A stretch of DNA of 10,779 nucleotides from Treponema sp. (GTDB taxonomy: Bacteria > Spirochaetota > Spirochaetia > Treponematales > Treponemataceae), in contig JAHAZL010000020.1 of the NCBI GenBank assembly GCA_018384055.1, positions 1 to 10,779 of the forward strand, read 5' to 3'. The position numbers and the translations under genes were made by a program. This document shows positions 1-6,942 of this stretch, one piece after another (position 1 is the first letter of the stretch; the number at the start of each line of letters is the position of its first letter). The notes under the pieces were generated by a model. The model saw nothing but the letters and a program-made list of their open reading frames with translations. It was not told the DNA's origin and searched no databases.

Positions 1-19
1 TGTTTCAATTGAAGAAAAC

Positions 20-46
20 ATATTATAATAATTAAATTCCTGTCAA
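20..46 (-). promoter_or_regulatory. Possible leftward promoter for a gene beyond the left edge
   Basis: On the minus strand a perfect TTGACA (41-46) is followed by TATAAT (22-27) with a short 13-base spacer, or by TAATAT (20-25) with a 15-base spacer. Both spacers are below the usual 16-18, so the match is imperfect despite good hexamers. The position makes sense because it lies just beyond the terminator of the LUD gene and points at a gene outside the window. The surrounding 1-83 is very AT-rich and holds no gene. Confidence 0.35.
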
Positions 47-83
47 AATTTTGGGAAAATCGGAAGATATCAAAAAATTATAG

Positions 84-124
84 AAAAAAAGCCTGAATTA
101 TCAGAAAAAATCTGCAATTCAGGC
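84..124 (-). terminator. Rho-independent terminator of the leftward LUD/SPFH/NfeD group
   Basis: The arms GCCTGAATT (91-99) and AATTCAGGC (116-124) are a perfect 9-bp inverted repeat. A 4-bp inner stem, CAGA (102-105) with TCTG (111-114), closes on a five-A loop. Read leftward, the hairpin is followed directly by seven T (84-90). It starts 11 bases after the stop codon of the LUD gene, as expected for an intrinsic terminator ending that transcript. Confidence 0.9.
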
Positions 125-135
125 ATTATTTTCAG

Positions 136-762
136 TTAGTATCCAAGTTCTTCGCCGACAAGGACAACTTTGATTCGTCCAGGCGGGCAGCTGGTTCTTG
201 TTGTAACGATATTTGCGCAAAGGCTGTCACCCACGCAGTCAACGCAGCGGCCATTTTTTGAACATGGTGTATTCAGGTTAAGGCGTACTGCATTTGGCGG
301 AGTTGCTTCTGCACGGACACGGCGGATGGCATCGTCAACATTGGCTGTAATCTTGTTCATTCCGGCAAGAACGATAACCTGCTTTGGTCCGTAAATAAGG
401 TAGCAGACTCTGTTGCCCCTCTTGTCGATGTTTACAAGTTCACCGTTCAGGGTTATTGCATTGGAACTCATGAGGAAAGTGTCCGCATTGATGTTCCTTA
501 CATTTGCTTCTTCCACGGAAATCTCTTCTCTTTTGATAAGGTTGTGTCCGGCGGCTTCAATGTCTGCCTTAAGACCGCATTCATCGATGGTCATGGATCC
601 ACCGTAGCCTACTGATTTTCCGGCATCCCCCATGAGTTCAAGGACTTTCTTTTTTGCATCATCAATATTGTCGCAGTAGAAAGCTTCCATTCCGCGGGCC
701 TTCATTTTTGTAATGATGCCTTCAGCCTGGATTTTGTAAAATGCCTTCTTGTGTACGTTCAT
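136..762 (-). CDS. LUD-domain protein (lactate-utilisation / DUF162 type)
   Basis: This 208-residue soluble protein is a single LUD domain. The glycine-rich stretch VGYGGSMTIDECGL (51-64), the segment around FLMSSNAIT (96-104) followed by NGELVNIDKRGNRV (106-119), and AGMNKI (133-138) are typical of the family. The C-terminal fifth carries a cysteine cluster (C167, C173, C176, C182, then C192). A similar cluster occurs in a LUD branch common in anaerobes and is absent from classical LutC, so iron-sulphur or other metal binding is possible but unproven. LutB and LutC act with LutA in L-lactate oxidation. No lutA or lutB lies next door, so a lactate role cannot be asserted. The ATG overlaps the stop of the upstream SPFH gene as ATGA, implying translational coupling. 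The substrate is unknown. Confidence 0.85.
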   Translation of the reverse strand: MNVHKKAFYKIQAEGIITKMKARGMEAFYCDNIDDAKKKVLELMGDAGKSVGYGGSMTIDECGLKADIEAAGHNLIKREEISVEEANVRNINADTFLMSSNAITLNGELVNIDKRGNRVCYLIYGPKQVIVLAGMNKITANVDDAIRRVRAEATPPNAVRLNLNTPCSKNGRCVDCVGDSLCANIVTTRTSCPPGRIKVVLVGEELGY

Positions 763-1676
763 TTTTTAACAACCTCTGAAATTGCTCCAGCAAGACCGCT
801 GAAATTCTGTATGTCGCTAGGAACGATGATTTTTGTTGCCTTTCCGTCTGCTGCTTTTTCAAAGGCTTCAAGGCTTCTAAGGCGGATAACATTTTCATCA
901 ACGCCTGCATCCCTGATCATTTTGAGACCAGCTGCAGTTGCTTCCTGAACCTGACGGATTGCTTCCGCTTCACCTTCTGCCTTTTTAACTGCCGCTTCCT
1001 TTTCTGCTTCTGCGGCAAGAATTGTTGCTTCCTTTGCGGCCTGAGCTTCAAGGATTCTTGACTGCTTTTCACCTTCTGCTACGAGTATTGCACTCTGCTT
1101 CTGACCTTCTGCAATGAGGATCTGTTCGCGTCGTTCGCGTTCTGCACGCATCTGTTTTTCCATGGCAACCTTGATTGCTTCCGGCGGAATGATGTTCTTA
1201 ACTTCAACGCGGTTAACCTTGATTCCCCAAGGATCTGTTGCTTCGTCAAGGATGGAACGCATTCTTGTGTTGATTACATCGCGGCTTGTAAGGGTCTGGT
1301 CAAGTTCAAGTTCACCGATGATGTTGCGGAGGGTTGTGGCGCTAAGATTTTCCAAAGCGTTGATTGGTTTTTCAACGCCGTATGTATAAAGCTTTGGATC
1401 AGTAATCTGAAAGTAAACGACTGTATCAATCATCATGGTTACATTGTCTTTTGTGATTACAGGCTGAGGCTTAAAGTCCAGGACTTTTTCCTTAAGGCTC
1501 ATGCTGTTTGCCATTCTGTCGATGAGGGGCAATTTAACATGAAGTCCAACCTGCCATGTTGAACTGTAGGCACCGAGGCGTTCGATGACATAGGCATAGC
1601 TCTGTGGAACAATGCGGATGTTTGTAACGATCAAAAGGAATACGATGAATGCAAGTGCTGCAATAAGATAGATCAT
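759..1676 (-). CDS. qmcA: SPFH/Band 7 membrane protein, QmcA/paraslipin-like
   Basis: The 305-residue protein has one N-terminal membrane segment (about 2-19). A Band 7/SPFH domain (about 20-190) follows, including IVPQSYAYVIERLG and a DEATDPWGIKVNRVEVKNI stretch very close to QmcA-type proteins. An Ala/Glu/Lys-rich coiled coil (about 170-245) contains repeated AEGEKQS-like units. The length equals that of E. coli QmcA. These proteins form large oligomers in membrane microdomains and are linked to membrane protein quality control. The gene is flanked by an NfeD-like gene (ATGA overlap at 1673-1676) and a LUD gene (ATGA overlap at 759-762). NfeD plus SPFH is a classical pairing; the coupled LUD partner is less usual. 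The family is secure; the exact cellular role here is inferred. Confidence 0.92.
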   Translation of the reverse strand: MIYLIAALAFIVFLLIVTNIRIVPQSYAYVIERLGAYSSTWQVGLHVKLPLIDRMANSMSLKEKVLDFKPQPVITKDNVTMMIDTVVYFQITDPKLYTYGVEKPINALENLSATTLRNIIGELELDQTLTSRDVINTRMRSILDEATDPWGIKVNRVEVKNIIPPEAIKVAMEKQMRAERERREQILIAEGQKQSAILVAEGEKQSRILEAQAAKEATILAAEAEKEAAVKKAEGEAEAIRQVQEATAAGLKMIRDAGVDENVIRLRSLEAFEKAADGKATKIIVPSDIQNFSGLAGAISEVVKK

Positions 1677-2146
1677 TTTTCTGAATCTCCTTGAGTTTTA
1701 TTTTGTTTTACTACAAGAGTGTTACCTTCTACTCTTGAAACCGTACATATTGCGTCCGATGGGATTTCTGTTCCATCATCTGACTTTGCAGTCCAAACTA
1801 TGCCGTTTTTCGTCTTGACTTCTCCAAATTTGAATTCAGAAATAGGTGCAACACAAAGAACTGTCTGTCCGTCCAGGCTGTTGATGTTTCCTTCGCTCTG
1901 CTTTCCGGTTTTTAAGAATTTGACTACGAAAGGCCTTGTGAAGATTGCAAGGGCAGTCGTAAGGAATACAAAAATCAGGATCTGCCATTTTAAAGGCATT
2001 CCAGTCCTTGCAAGAAAAATCAGCGGAACACTGGCTATTGCCGCCCATATTGTTATGAGTCCAAGAGTAAGTGCTTCCATTATAATGGAAACAACAAGAA
2101 CCCCAACCCATACCCAGGGCATTACTGTAGTAATAAAATCAATCAT
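1673..2146 (-). CDS. Short NfeD-like membrane protein
   Basis: The 157-residue protein has three hydrophobic segments (about 10-32, 33-47 and 54-73). A small beta-rich C-terminal domain follows (about 88-148), with the GEVKTKNGIVWTAKS and VEGNTLVV pattern of the NfeD OB fold. It lacks the ClpP-like serine protease domain of long NfeD proteins, so it belongs to the short class that partners SPFH proteins. Its stop overlaps the start of the downstream QmcA-like gene by ATGA, so the two are very probably co-translated and form a membrane complex. The ribosome site is weak (a GGA three bases before ATG). The tail after residue 148 is polar. No protease activity is expected. Confidence 0.87.
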   Translation of the reverse strand: MIDFITTVMPWVWVGVLVVSIIMEALTLGLITIWAAIASVPLIFLARTGMPLKWQILIFVFLTTALAIFTRPFVVKFLKTGKQSEGNINSLDGQTVLCVAPISEFKFGEVKTKNGIVWTAKSDDGTEIPSDAICTVSRVEGNTLVVKQNKTQGDSEK

Positions 2147-2202
2147 AATTCCAATATAGAAATAAAATCCTTAATTTGCAAATGAAAATGAAAGCCCAGA
2201 GT

Positions 2203-2769
2203 TCAGGAAAGTTTCTTTCCGTCGCTGAAAGCCTGACCAACTTTTTCACCAAGCTTGTAATATCCGTGTCCGCTTGGATCATAGCAGATTGGATTGAACT
2301 TCTTGAGGTCAACATTTCCGTTGTCATCAAGAATCTTTTCGTCTGCACAGATGTTAACGATTTTGCCGATGTAGTGCATTTCGTCTTTTGAAAGTTCCCC
2401 ATCGATTCTGTGGAGGGTACATTCAAGGCACAGAGGAAGTTCGTTGATTACAGGAGCATTGACAAATTCGCTTTTGCGCGTTGTAAATCCTGCCTTTTCC
2501 ATTTTGTCATGAACATCGTTTCCGCTTACGATTCCAACATAGTCGCAGGCAACAACATGTTCTGCATCGGCAATGCTTACGGTAAAAGCCTTGTTAAGGT
2601 TAATGTTGTCTGTAGTAAGGTGCTTGGAAAGGGAAATGCAGATCTGGTCTGATTCAACTATTCCGCCCCAGGCAGCATTCATTGCATTTGGTTTTCCGTC
2701 CTTGTCATAGGTTGCAAGAATCAAGACAGGCATTGGATAAATCATTGGTTTAGGTCCAAGGTTTTTCAT
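2203..2769 (-). CDS. Flavin reductase-like FMN-binding protein (flavoredoxin type)
   Basis: This 188-residue cytoplasmic protein has the flavin-reductase-like split-barrel fold. The N-terminus YPMPVLILATYDKDGKPNAM (11-30) runs into NAAWGGI (31-37), the region that contacts FMN phosphate in this family. INLNKAFTVSI (56-66), the block around PLCLEC (112-117) and IGKIVNICADE (134-144) also fit. The C-terminus YYKLGEKVGQAFSDGKKL is typical of flavoredoxin-like reductases of anaerobes. Such proteins bind FMN and pass electrons or reduce small substrates; the partner is not identifiable here. A strong GGGGGA ribosome site (2776-2781) lies six bases before ATG. The NfeD gene begins 56 bases downstream with no convincing terminator between, so read-through into the NfeD/QmcA/LUD group is possible. 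Confidence 0.85.
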   Translation of the reverse strand: MKNLGPKPMIYPMPVLILATYDKDGKPNAMNAAWGGIVESDQICISLSKHLTTDNINLNKAFTVSIADAEHVVACDYVGIVSGNDVHDKMEKAGFTTRKSEFVNAPVINELPLCLECTLHRIDGELSKDEMHYIGKIVNICADEKILDDNGNVDLKKFNPICYDPSGHGYYKLGEKVGQAFSDGKKLS

Positions 2770-2791
2770 GTTATTTCCCCCAAAGTTGTGT

Positions 2792-2823
2792 GTAAAAGAT
2801 TTTTAAAAATCACGTAAAAGATT
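2792..2823. repeat. 10-bp direct repeat in the leader of the flavin reductase
   Basis: GTAAAAGATT occurs at 2792-2801 and again exactly at 2814-2823, start to start 22 bp, which is about two helical turns. It lies between the divergent flavin reductase and hydrolase genes, 23-54 bases upstream of the reductase ATG. The spacing suggests a two-site binding element on one face of the helix. The flanking DNA is AT-rich, which raises the chance of coincidence. Confidence 0.45.
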
Positions 2824-2908
2824 ACATCTCAATTCTACCATAGGTAAAGGCAAAATTCACTTATAGAATTCCATTTTATTTATGGATGATTGATGTTATT
2901 CTGTAATT

Positions 2909-3724
2909 ATGAATGGAATAAAAAAAACTGTAATAATCGTCGCCGGAATATTTCTTCTTGCTATGGGAATTTGTGCTTTTATTGCAAAAGCCATTTATAC
3001 CCGCAAAACTTTAGGCGAACTTACCTTTGAACCGGACTACTACTGGGCGGAAGAAAAGGCAGACACGGATAAATGGGATTTCCGAAAAACCTATGCAGGC
3101 TACGATTATTTTCTATATATACCGCCTGAATATAAAAATGACCGCCACAACGAAAGCCTTAAGGTTCCCCTATTTGTTCTTTTCCACGGAAGCGAAAACA
3201 AGGGCATTTCCCTAGGTCGTTATGGAAGGATGTTTACCGATAAAAAAATCCAGTCCATAAGGCCATGCGCAGTTCTGGTTCTCCTTGCTCGCTGCGGTTA
3301 CTACAGTGACTGCCACGATACAAGCATGCTGATTCAAAATGTAATTATTCAGAACGAATGCATAGACAGGGAAACCATAATTGCCTTTGGACATAGCCAG
3401 GGGGCTTACTATGCCGTAAAGCTGGCTTGCTATGAACCTCGTCTTTTTAAAGCAGTCATTTCTGGTAGCGGCTACTATCAGATAACCCATAGGGAGCTTC
3501 TCAAAGTTCTTCCGATTCAATTTTGGTTTGGACTTTCAAAAAATGACAAGGGTATCTATGAGCAGGGATGCACAACGGGACCTTTACTTGAAAAGTTTTG
3601 TAAAAATTCCGTTTATGCAGAATATGAAAACCGGGGACACTTCTGGGTTGAACTGGATGATGTTGCCCCAGGCAGCGGCAGGGTTTTCCTTGAATGGCTC
3701 GATAAAGTTTTGAAGGAGGAGTAA
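2909..3724 (+). CDS. Membrane-anchored alpha/beta hydrolase (esterase/PHB-depolymerase-like)
   Basis: This 271-residue protein starts with a lysine-flanked hydrophobic segment (about 7-28) that reads as a signal anchor. No good lipobox cysteine follows, so export without lipidation is likely. The rest is an alpha/beta hydrolase. It has an oxyanion-hole HG (93-94) in LFVLFHGSENKG, the nucleophile elbow GHSQG (161-165, Ser163), a plausible acid at Asp213 and a plausible histidine at His244 in RGHFW. The architecture resembles extracytoplasmic esterases of the feruloyl esterase / PHB-depolymerase-like group; the substrate cannot be read from sequence. No Shine-Dalgarno sequence is obvious before ATG, but the next Met lies inside the membrane segment, so this start is preferred. 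It ends two bases before the CinA-like gene and carries that gene's ribosome site in its last codons, implying one operon. Confidence 0.85.
   Translation: MNGIKKTVIIVAGIFLLAMGICAFIAKAIYTRKTLGELTFEPDYYWAEEKADTDKWDFRKTYAGYDYFLYIPPEYKNDRHNESLKVPLFVLFHGSENKGISLGRYGRMFTDKKIQSIRPCAVLVLLARCGYYSDCHDTSMLIQNVIIQNECIDRETIIAFGHSQGAYYAVKLACYEPRLFKAVISGSGYYQITHRELLKVLPIQFWFGLSKNDKGIYEQGCTTGPLLEKFCKNSVYAEYENRGHFWVELDDVAPGSGRVFLEWLDKVLKEE
3714..3721 (+). promoter_or_regulatory. Strong ribosome-binding site coupling hydrolase and PncC genes
   Basis: AGGAGGAG lies inside the last codons of the hydrolase, five bases before the ATG of the CinA-like gene at 3727. Ribosomes finishing the first gene stop at 3722-3724 and could restart at once, so translational coupling is likely. 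Confidence 0.75.
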
Positions 3725-3726
3725 AG

Positions 3727-4209
3727 ATGACCACAGCAGAAAGCGTAACAAAAAAAATCATTGAAAAAAATCTCACTATCACATTCATGGAAAGCTGCAC
3801 GAGCGGACTTTTGGCTTCGATGTTTACGGATACGGCAGGGGCATCTGCAGTTTTCAAAGGCAGTCTTGTAACCTACAGCAACGAAATGAAAATTGCGGCT
3901 GGAGTTCCTTCTGAAACAATAGAAAGATTTGGGGTTTATTCTTCCGAGTGCGCCCGTTCCATGGCAGAGACTGCAGGAAAAATCTACGGGTCTGACGTTG
4001 CCGTTGCAATTACCGGAACAACTGGAAATGCAGATCCTGCAAATGCCGGCAGTGTTTTGGGCAAGGCATTTTTCTGCATTGTTGCGTGCGGTGAAATTTA
4101 TGATTTTGTAATAGAAGAAAATGTATCAGCTCTTTCCAGAAAAGAAATCAAGCAGCTGTATGCCGACAGAGTTTACGGGGAACTTGAAAAAATTTTGAAA
4201 CAAATATAA
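3727..4209 (+). CDS. pncC: CinA C-terminal-domain protein (PncC-type nicotinamide-nucleotide amidase)
   Basis: The 160-residue protein is a stand-alone CinA C-terminal domain, close in length to E. coli PncC. This family deamidates NMN to nicotinate mononucleotide in pyridine nucleotide recycling. Visible landmarks are MESCTSG (21-27, with Ser23), FKGSLVTYSNEMK (43-55, with Tyr50 and Lys55), GVYSSECARSMA (69-80) and VAVAITGTTG (91-100). Two signatures deviate from the family norm: CTSG replaces CTGG, and TGTTGNADPAN replaces the usual TGxAGP with glycines. The enzyme may be divergent or altered in activity. It starts two bases after the hydrolase stop behind a strong ribosome site. The fold assignment is firm; the activity is inferred. 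Confidence 0.85.
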   Translation: MTTAESVTKKIIEKNLTITFMESCTSGLLASMFTDTAGASAVFKGSLVTYSNEMKIAAGVPSETIERFGVYSSECARSMAETAGKIYGSDVAVAITGTTGNADPANAGSVLGKAFFCIVACGEIYDFVIEENVSALSRKEIKQLYADRVYGELEKILKQI

Positions 4210-4280
4210 TTTTCTTTTATTCAAACCGCAGCTTTATTTTCTTTATTTTGTAAAAGTTGTAATATTCATATCCACAAAAT

Positions 4281-5684
4281 ATGAAAACACTAAAACTTAA
4301 AAATTATTTTGGACCATTTGCCTTTTACTCTGATGCACTTAAAATCGCAGTTCCGGTAATGGCACAGGCCCTCATTCAGACATTGGTTTCCCTCATAGAC
4401 AATTTTATGGTTGCAGGCCTTGGGGACATAAAGATGTCCGGTGTAAACATTACGGGGCAGCTTATCTTTGGATTCATGGTTTTCCTGAACACAGTCTGCA
4501 TGGCGGGCGGAATCTACATGACTCAGTTTTCCGGTGCCAAAGACAAAAAGGGAATGAAGCAGGCCTTCTGCTTTAAGCTGATGATGGGAATCCTTGCCAT
4601 CATTCTTTTCAAATATGTTTGTCTTGTTATTCCGCGTCAGTTCCTAAGCCTTATGGTAAAAGGTAATACTCAGGCTGATCTGATTCTTGATCAGGGTGTT
4701 GCCTACATGCGCCTTATGGCATGGATAGGAATTCCCATGATGGTTTCGACTGTCATAGCCTCTTCTTTACGCGAAATTGGTGAAGTAAAGGCTCCTCTGG
4801 TAATTTCCGTAATCGCAACTTTGGTGAACACATTCTTCAACTGGGTTTTGATTTACGGCAACCTTGGATTTGAGCGCCTTGAAGTAAGGGGAGCCGCCAT
4901 TGCAACAATCATTGCCCGTGTCGTTGAAATGCTGATTTTCATTGTCTATCTTTATGTAAAGAAACCGCCATTCGTAGTTCAGTTCATTGATGTTGTCCAG
5001 ATAAATTTCAAGCTGGTTCTGGAAATCCTTCGCAAAGGCTGGAAGATACTTTTTTCCGAAATGGTTTGGGTTCTTGCAGAAACAGTAACGACTGCCCTTT
5101 ACAACGGAAGGGGTGGAGCCGATGTTGTTTCCGGTATGAGTGCAAGCTTTGCAATTGCCAATCTTTTCTTTGTAGCCTTCGGCGGAATAACAACTGCCAC
5201 AAGCGTAATCCTTGGAAAAACTTTGGGGCAGGGAAAACTTGAAGAAGCAAAGCAGAAGGAAATATGGCTTTTGAGCGGTGCCATAATTTTTGGTTTCATC
5301 ATGACCGTCTTTGGACTTATGACACTGTTCCTTGTTCCGCTTGTGTTCAGAAACCTTTCGGCAGGTTCCCAGGACATCTGTTCAAGAATGGTTCTAACCA
5401 TGGCTCTTTTTATGCCTGCGTGGGTTTATGTAAATGCCCAGTTTGCAGTATCAAGGGCAGGCGGGGACACGATCATGGGAATGGTAGTAGACGGTATTAC
5501 AAACCTTGGCATAATCATTCCGTCAGTATTCTTCATGGCCTTCTGCACTTCCATTGGACCTGTATGGATGTACACAGTGGTAAAGTTTGTGGATTTTATA
5601 AAGATTGCCATTGCCGCAATTTGGCTTAAGAAAGGAAAGTGGATTAAAAACCTTGCGATGGAAAACATGCAGGAAGAAATTTAA
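4281..5684 (+). CDS. MATE-family multidrug/cation antiporter
   Basis: This 467-residue, strongly hydrophobic inner-membrane protein has the two-fold MATE layout of about twelve helices in two homologous halves (about 15-235 and 250-455). The first half opens with PVMAQALIQTLVSLIDNFMVAGLG (25-48) and the second with KGWKILFSEMVWV (about 250), the repeated start pattern of MatE domains. MATE proteins export drugs or metabolites using proton or sodium gradients; the substrate is not predictable. The gene follows the PncC-like gene by 71 AT-rich bases without a visible terminator, so it may be third in that operon or have its own weak promoter. No Shine-Dalgarno sequence is apparent before ATG. 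Its stop shares the palindrome TTAA (5681-5684) with the stop of the converging gene. Confidence 0.93.
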   Translation: MKTLKLKNYFGPFAFYSDALKIAVPVMAQALIQTLVSLIDNFMVAGLGDIKMSGVNITGQLIFGFMVFLNTVCMAGGIYMTQFSGAKDKKGMKQAFCFKLMMGILAIILFKYVCLVIPRQFLSLMVKGNTQADLILDQGVAYMRLMAWIGIPMMVSTVIASSLREIGEVKAPLVISVIATLVNTFFNWVLIYGNLGFERLEVRGAAIATIIARVVEMLIFIVYLYVKKPPFVVQFIDVVQINFKLVLEILRKGWKILFSEMVWVLAETVTTALYNGRGGADVVSGMSASFAIANLFFVAFGGITTATSVILGKTLGQGKLEEAKQKEIWLLSGAIIFGFIMTVFGLMTLFLVPLVFRNLSAGSQDICSRMVLTMALFMPAWVYVNAQFAVSRAGGDTIMGMVVDGITNLGIIIPSVFFMAFCTSIGPVWMYTVVKFVDFIKIAIAAIWLKKGKWIKNLAMENMQEEI

Positions 5685-6106
5685 TCAAGGAAATAGTCGT
5701 TCACATTGAGTTTCTTGCTTTCTGTTCTGTTTGGTTTGTTTTTAGGCTTGCCCTTTGATTTCTTTGTCTGTGAAAGGTCCTTGTTTGAAAGGACGCTCAT
5801 GGATTTTTCAGAGGCTAGCCTTCTGTGTTTTGAATCAGCATCCGCAAGTTTTGTTTCCGAATCTTTCTTTACAAGAATGTCGTTGGCGGAATTTATGTGG
5901 ACTGAATAGAATGCCCCTTTGTTTCCAAGAACTTCAACAACTTTTTCAATATCCATCAAAGAAAGTCCTGCCTTGTTCTTGCCTTCGATTTTTATGTTGT
6001 CGCGGATTGTCTTTGCAATGAAGGCTTCCGTGCAAAGGGATTTTTCTCCGTGCTGTTCCATAGCCTTCAGTATTTCCTTCTGGATCTTATTCAATTCCTG
6101 TTCCAT
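5681..6106 (-). CDS. Unrecognised 141-residue protein with a basic disordered tail
   Basis: I do not recognise this protein. Residues 1 to about 85 look like a small mixed helical domain: a heptad-like N-terminus (MEQELNKIQKEILKAMEQHG) and a segment ending VEVLGNKGAFYSVHINSANDILV that could form a wing or beta hairpin. Residues about 86-132 are Lys/Ser/Asn-rich and probably disordered. The last residues, LNVNDYFLD, form a short hydrophobic/acidic end that could be a docking peptide. There is no membrane segment or cysteine motif beyond a single Cys25. A nucleic-acid-binding role is plausible from the charge pattern but unproven. It follows the DUF72 gene by 15 bases, so it is probably co-transcribed. 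The shared TTAA stop with the MATE gene leaves no intergenic space for a terminator. Confidence 0.7.
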   Translation of the reverse strand: MEQELNKIQKEILKAMEQHGEKSLCTEAFIAKTIRDNIKIEGKNKAGLSLMDIEKVVEVLGNKGAFYSVHINSANDILVKKDSETKLADADSKHRRLASEKSMSVLSNKDLSQTKKSKGKPKNKPNRTESKKLNVNDYFLD

Positions 6107-6121
6107 AACTAAATGATAGTC

Positions 6122-6934
6122 CTAAAGACTTTCTCCTTCAACCATTGCTTTAAGTTCCATGGCATTCTTAAAACCTGTTCCCTTGGGATGATTGTTGAAA
6201 TACAGCTGAACAGTTTTTCCTTCGTCCCTTGCCCTGCCGATTATGGGAATGAAACTTTTAAGTTCCGATGCAGAATATTCGTAGTCGTATCGGTGAGTTT
6301 CTTCTCCATCTGCGGTGTGTGCATACCATCCATTTGCATTCCGCCCGTGCAGCCTGATGTAGGCATTGCTGCCGATGAAAGGCGTCTTGAGTGCAAAACC
6401 GTCGGGAAGATTTTGCAGCTGTGGCATGTCGCAGAAAACAATTCCCGTGTCCCGTTTTGAAAGGCCTTCAAAAACTGAATCCCTGATCCAGTCCCTGTGG
6501 CGGAATTCAACGACGCAAGGCAGCGGAGAAAGTTCCTTCAGTAAATCTGAAAGATAAAAGCGGTTCTTTTCCGAGTATCCAAAACTTTCCGGAAACTGAA
6601 CAAGGATTGTGGCAAGGGCATTTTTTTCAATGAGCGGAATCACGGCGGCTTTGAATTCTTCCGCACGGTTTTTCCAAAGTCCGTCAATTTCGTGGGTAAG
6701 TATTCTTGTAAGCTTTACTGTGAATTTGATTTTACCTTCGGTCCTTTCGTAAAAAGAATTAATTCTTTCTGCTGTAGGCATCCCGTAAAAAGTGCTGTTG
6801 AGTTCAAGAGCGTTGAACTTTGTTGAGTAGAAAGAAAGAAAATCTTTTCGCGGCAAATCAGCGGGATAGAAACTTCCCTTGAGTTCAGGATGATCGTAGC
6901 CGCTTGTTCCGATTAAAACTTCTGGCATCAGCAT
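6122..6934 (-). CDS. DUF72 (YecE-like) family protein
   Basis: The 270-residue cytoplasmic protein is a full-length DUF72/YecE member, predicted to be a TIM-like barrel. Matching landmarks are IGTSGY near the start, FNALELNSTFYGMP (about 39-52), ILVQFPESFGY, the VVEFRHRDW block, YIRLHGRN and YFNNHPKGTGF near the end. No activity is established for the family; links to nuclease function or iron-sulphur handling have been proposed only by association. Two in-frame starts exist: ATG at 6934, and ATG at 6928 two codons on. A GGA sits seven bases before the second but directly against the first, so the true start may be 6928. It follows the phosphatase gene by only eight bases, indicating an operon. 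Confidence 0.88.
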   Translation of the reverse strand: MLMPEVLIGTSGYDHPELKGSFYPADLPRKDFLSFYSTKFNALELNSTFYGMPTAERINSFYERTEGKIKFTVKLTRILTHEIDGLWKNRAEEFKAAVIPLIEKNALATILVQFPESFGYSEKNRFYLSDLLKELSPLPCVVEFRHRDWIRDSVFEGLSKRDTGIVFCDMPQLQNLPDGFALKTPFIGSNAYIRLHGRNANGWYAHTADGEETHRYDYEYSASELKSFIPIIGRARDEGKTVQLYFNNHPKGTGFKNAMELKAMVEGESL

Positions 6935-6942
6935 GTCCGAAA

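Noticed and set aside
170..394. Open frame on the plus strand opposite the LUD gene
   Set aside because: It is a shadow of the real minus-strand gene, with no ribosome site or family resemblance. The same holds for the other antisense frames over the SPFH, NfeD, flavin reductase, MATE and phosphatase genes.
2153..2182. Promoter-like pair before the NfeD gene (TTTGCA and TATATT, 18-base spacer, leftward)
   Set aside because: The -35 is poor, and the -10 lies so close to the ATG at 2146 that the ribosome-binding region would not be transcribed. Read-through from the flavin reductase gene is as likely.
2206..2220. GGAAAG-TTT-CTTTCC hairpin at the end of the flavin reductase gene
   Set aside because: It is only six base pairs within the coding sequence and has no T-run downstream in the leftward direction, so it is not a convincing terminator.
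2909..2990. Lipoprotein signal peptide on the hydrolase
   Set aside because: The only candidate cysteine follows MGI, which does not fit a lipobox even with relaxed spirochaete rules. A signal anchor is more likely.
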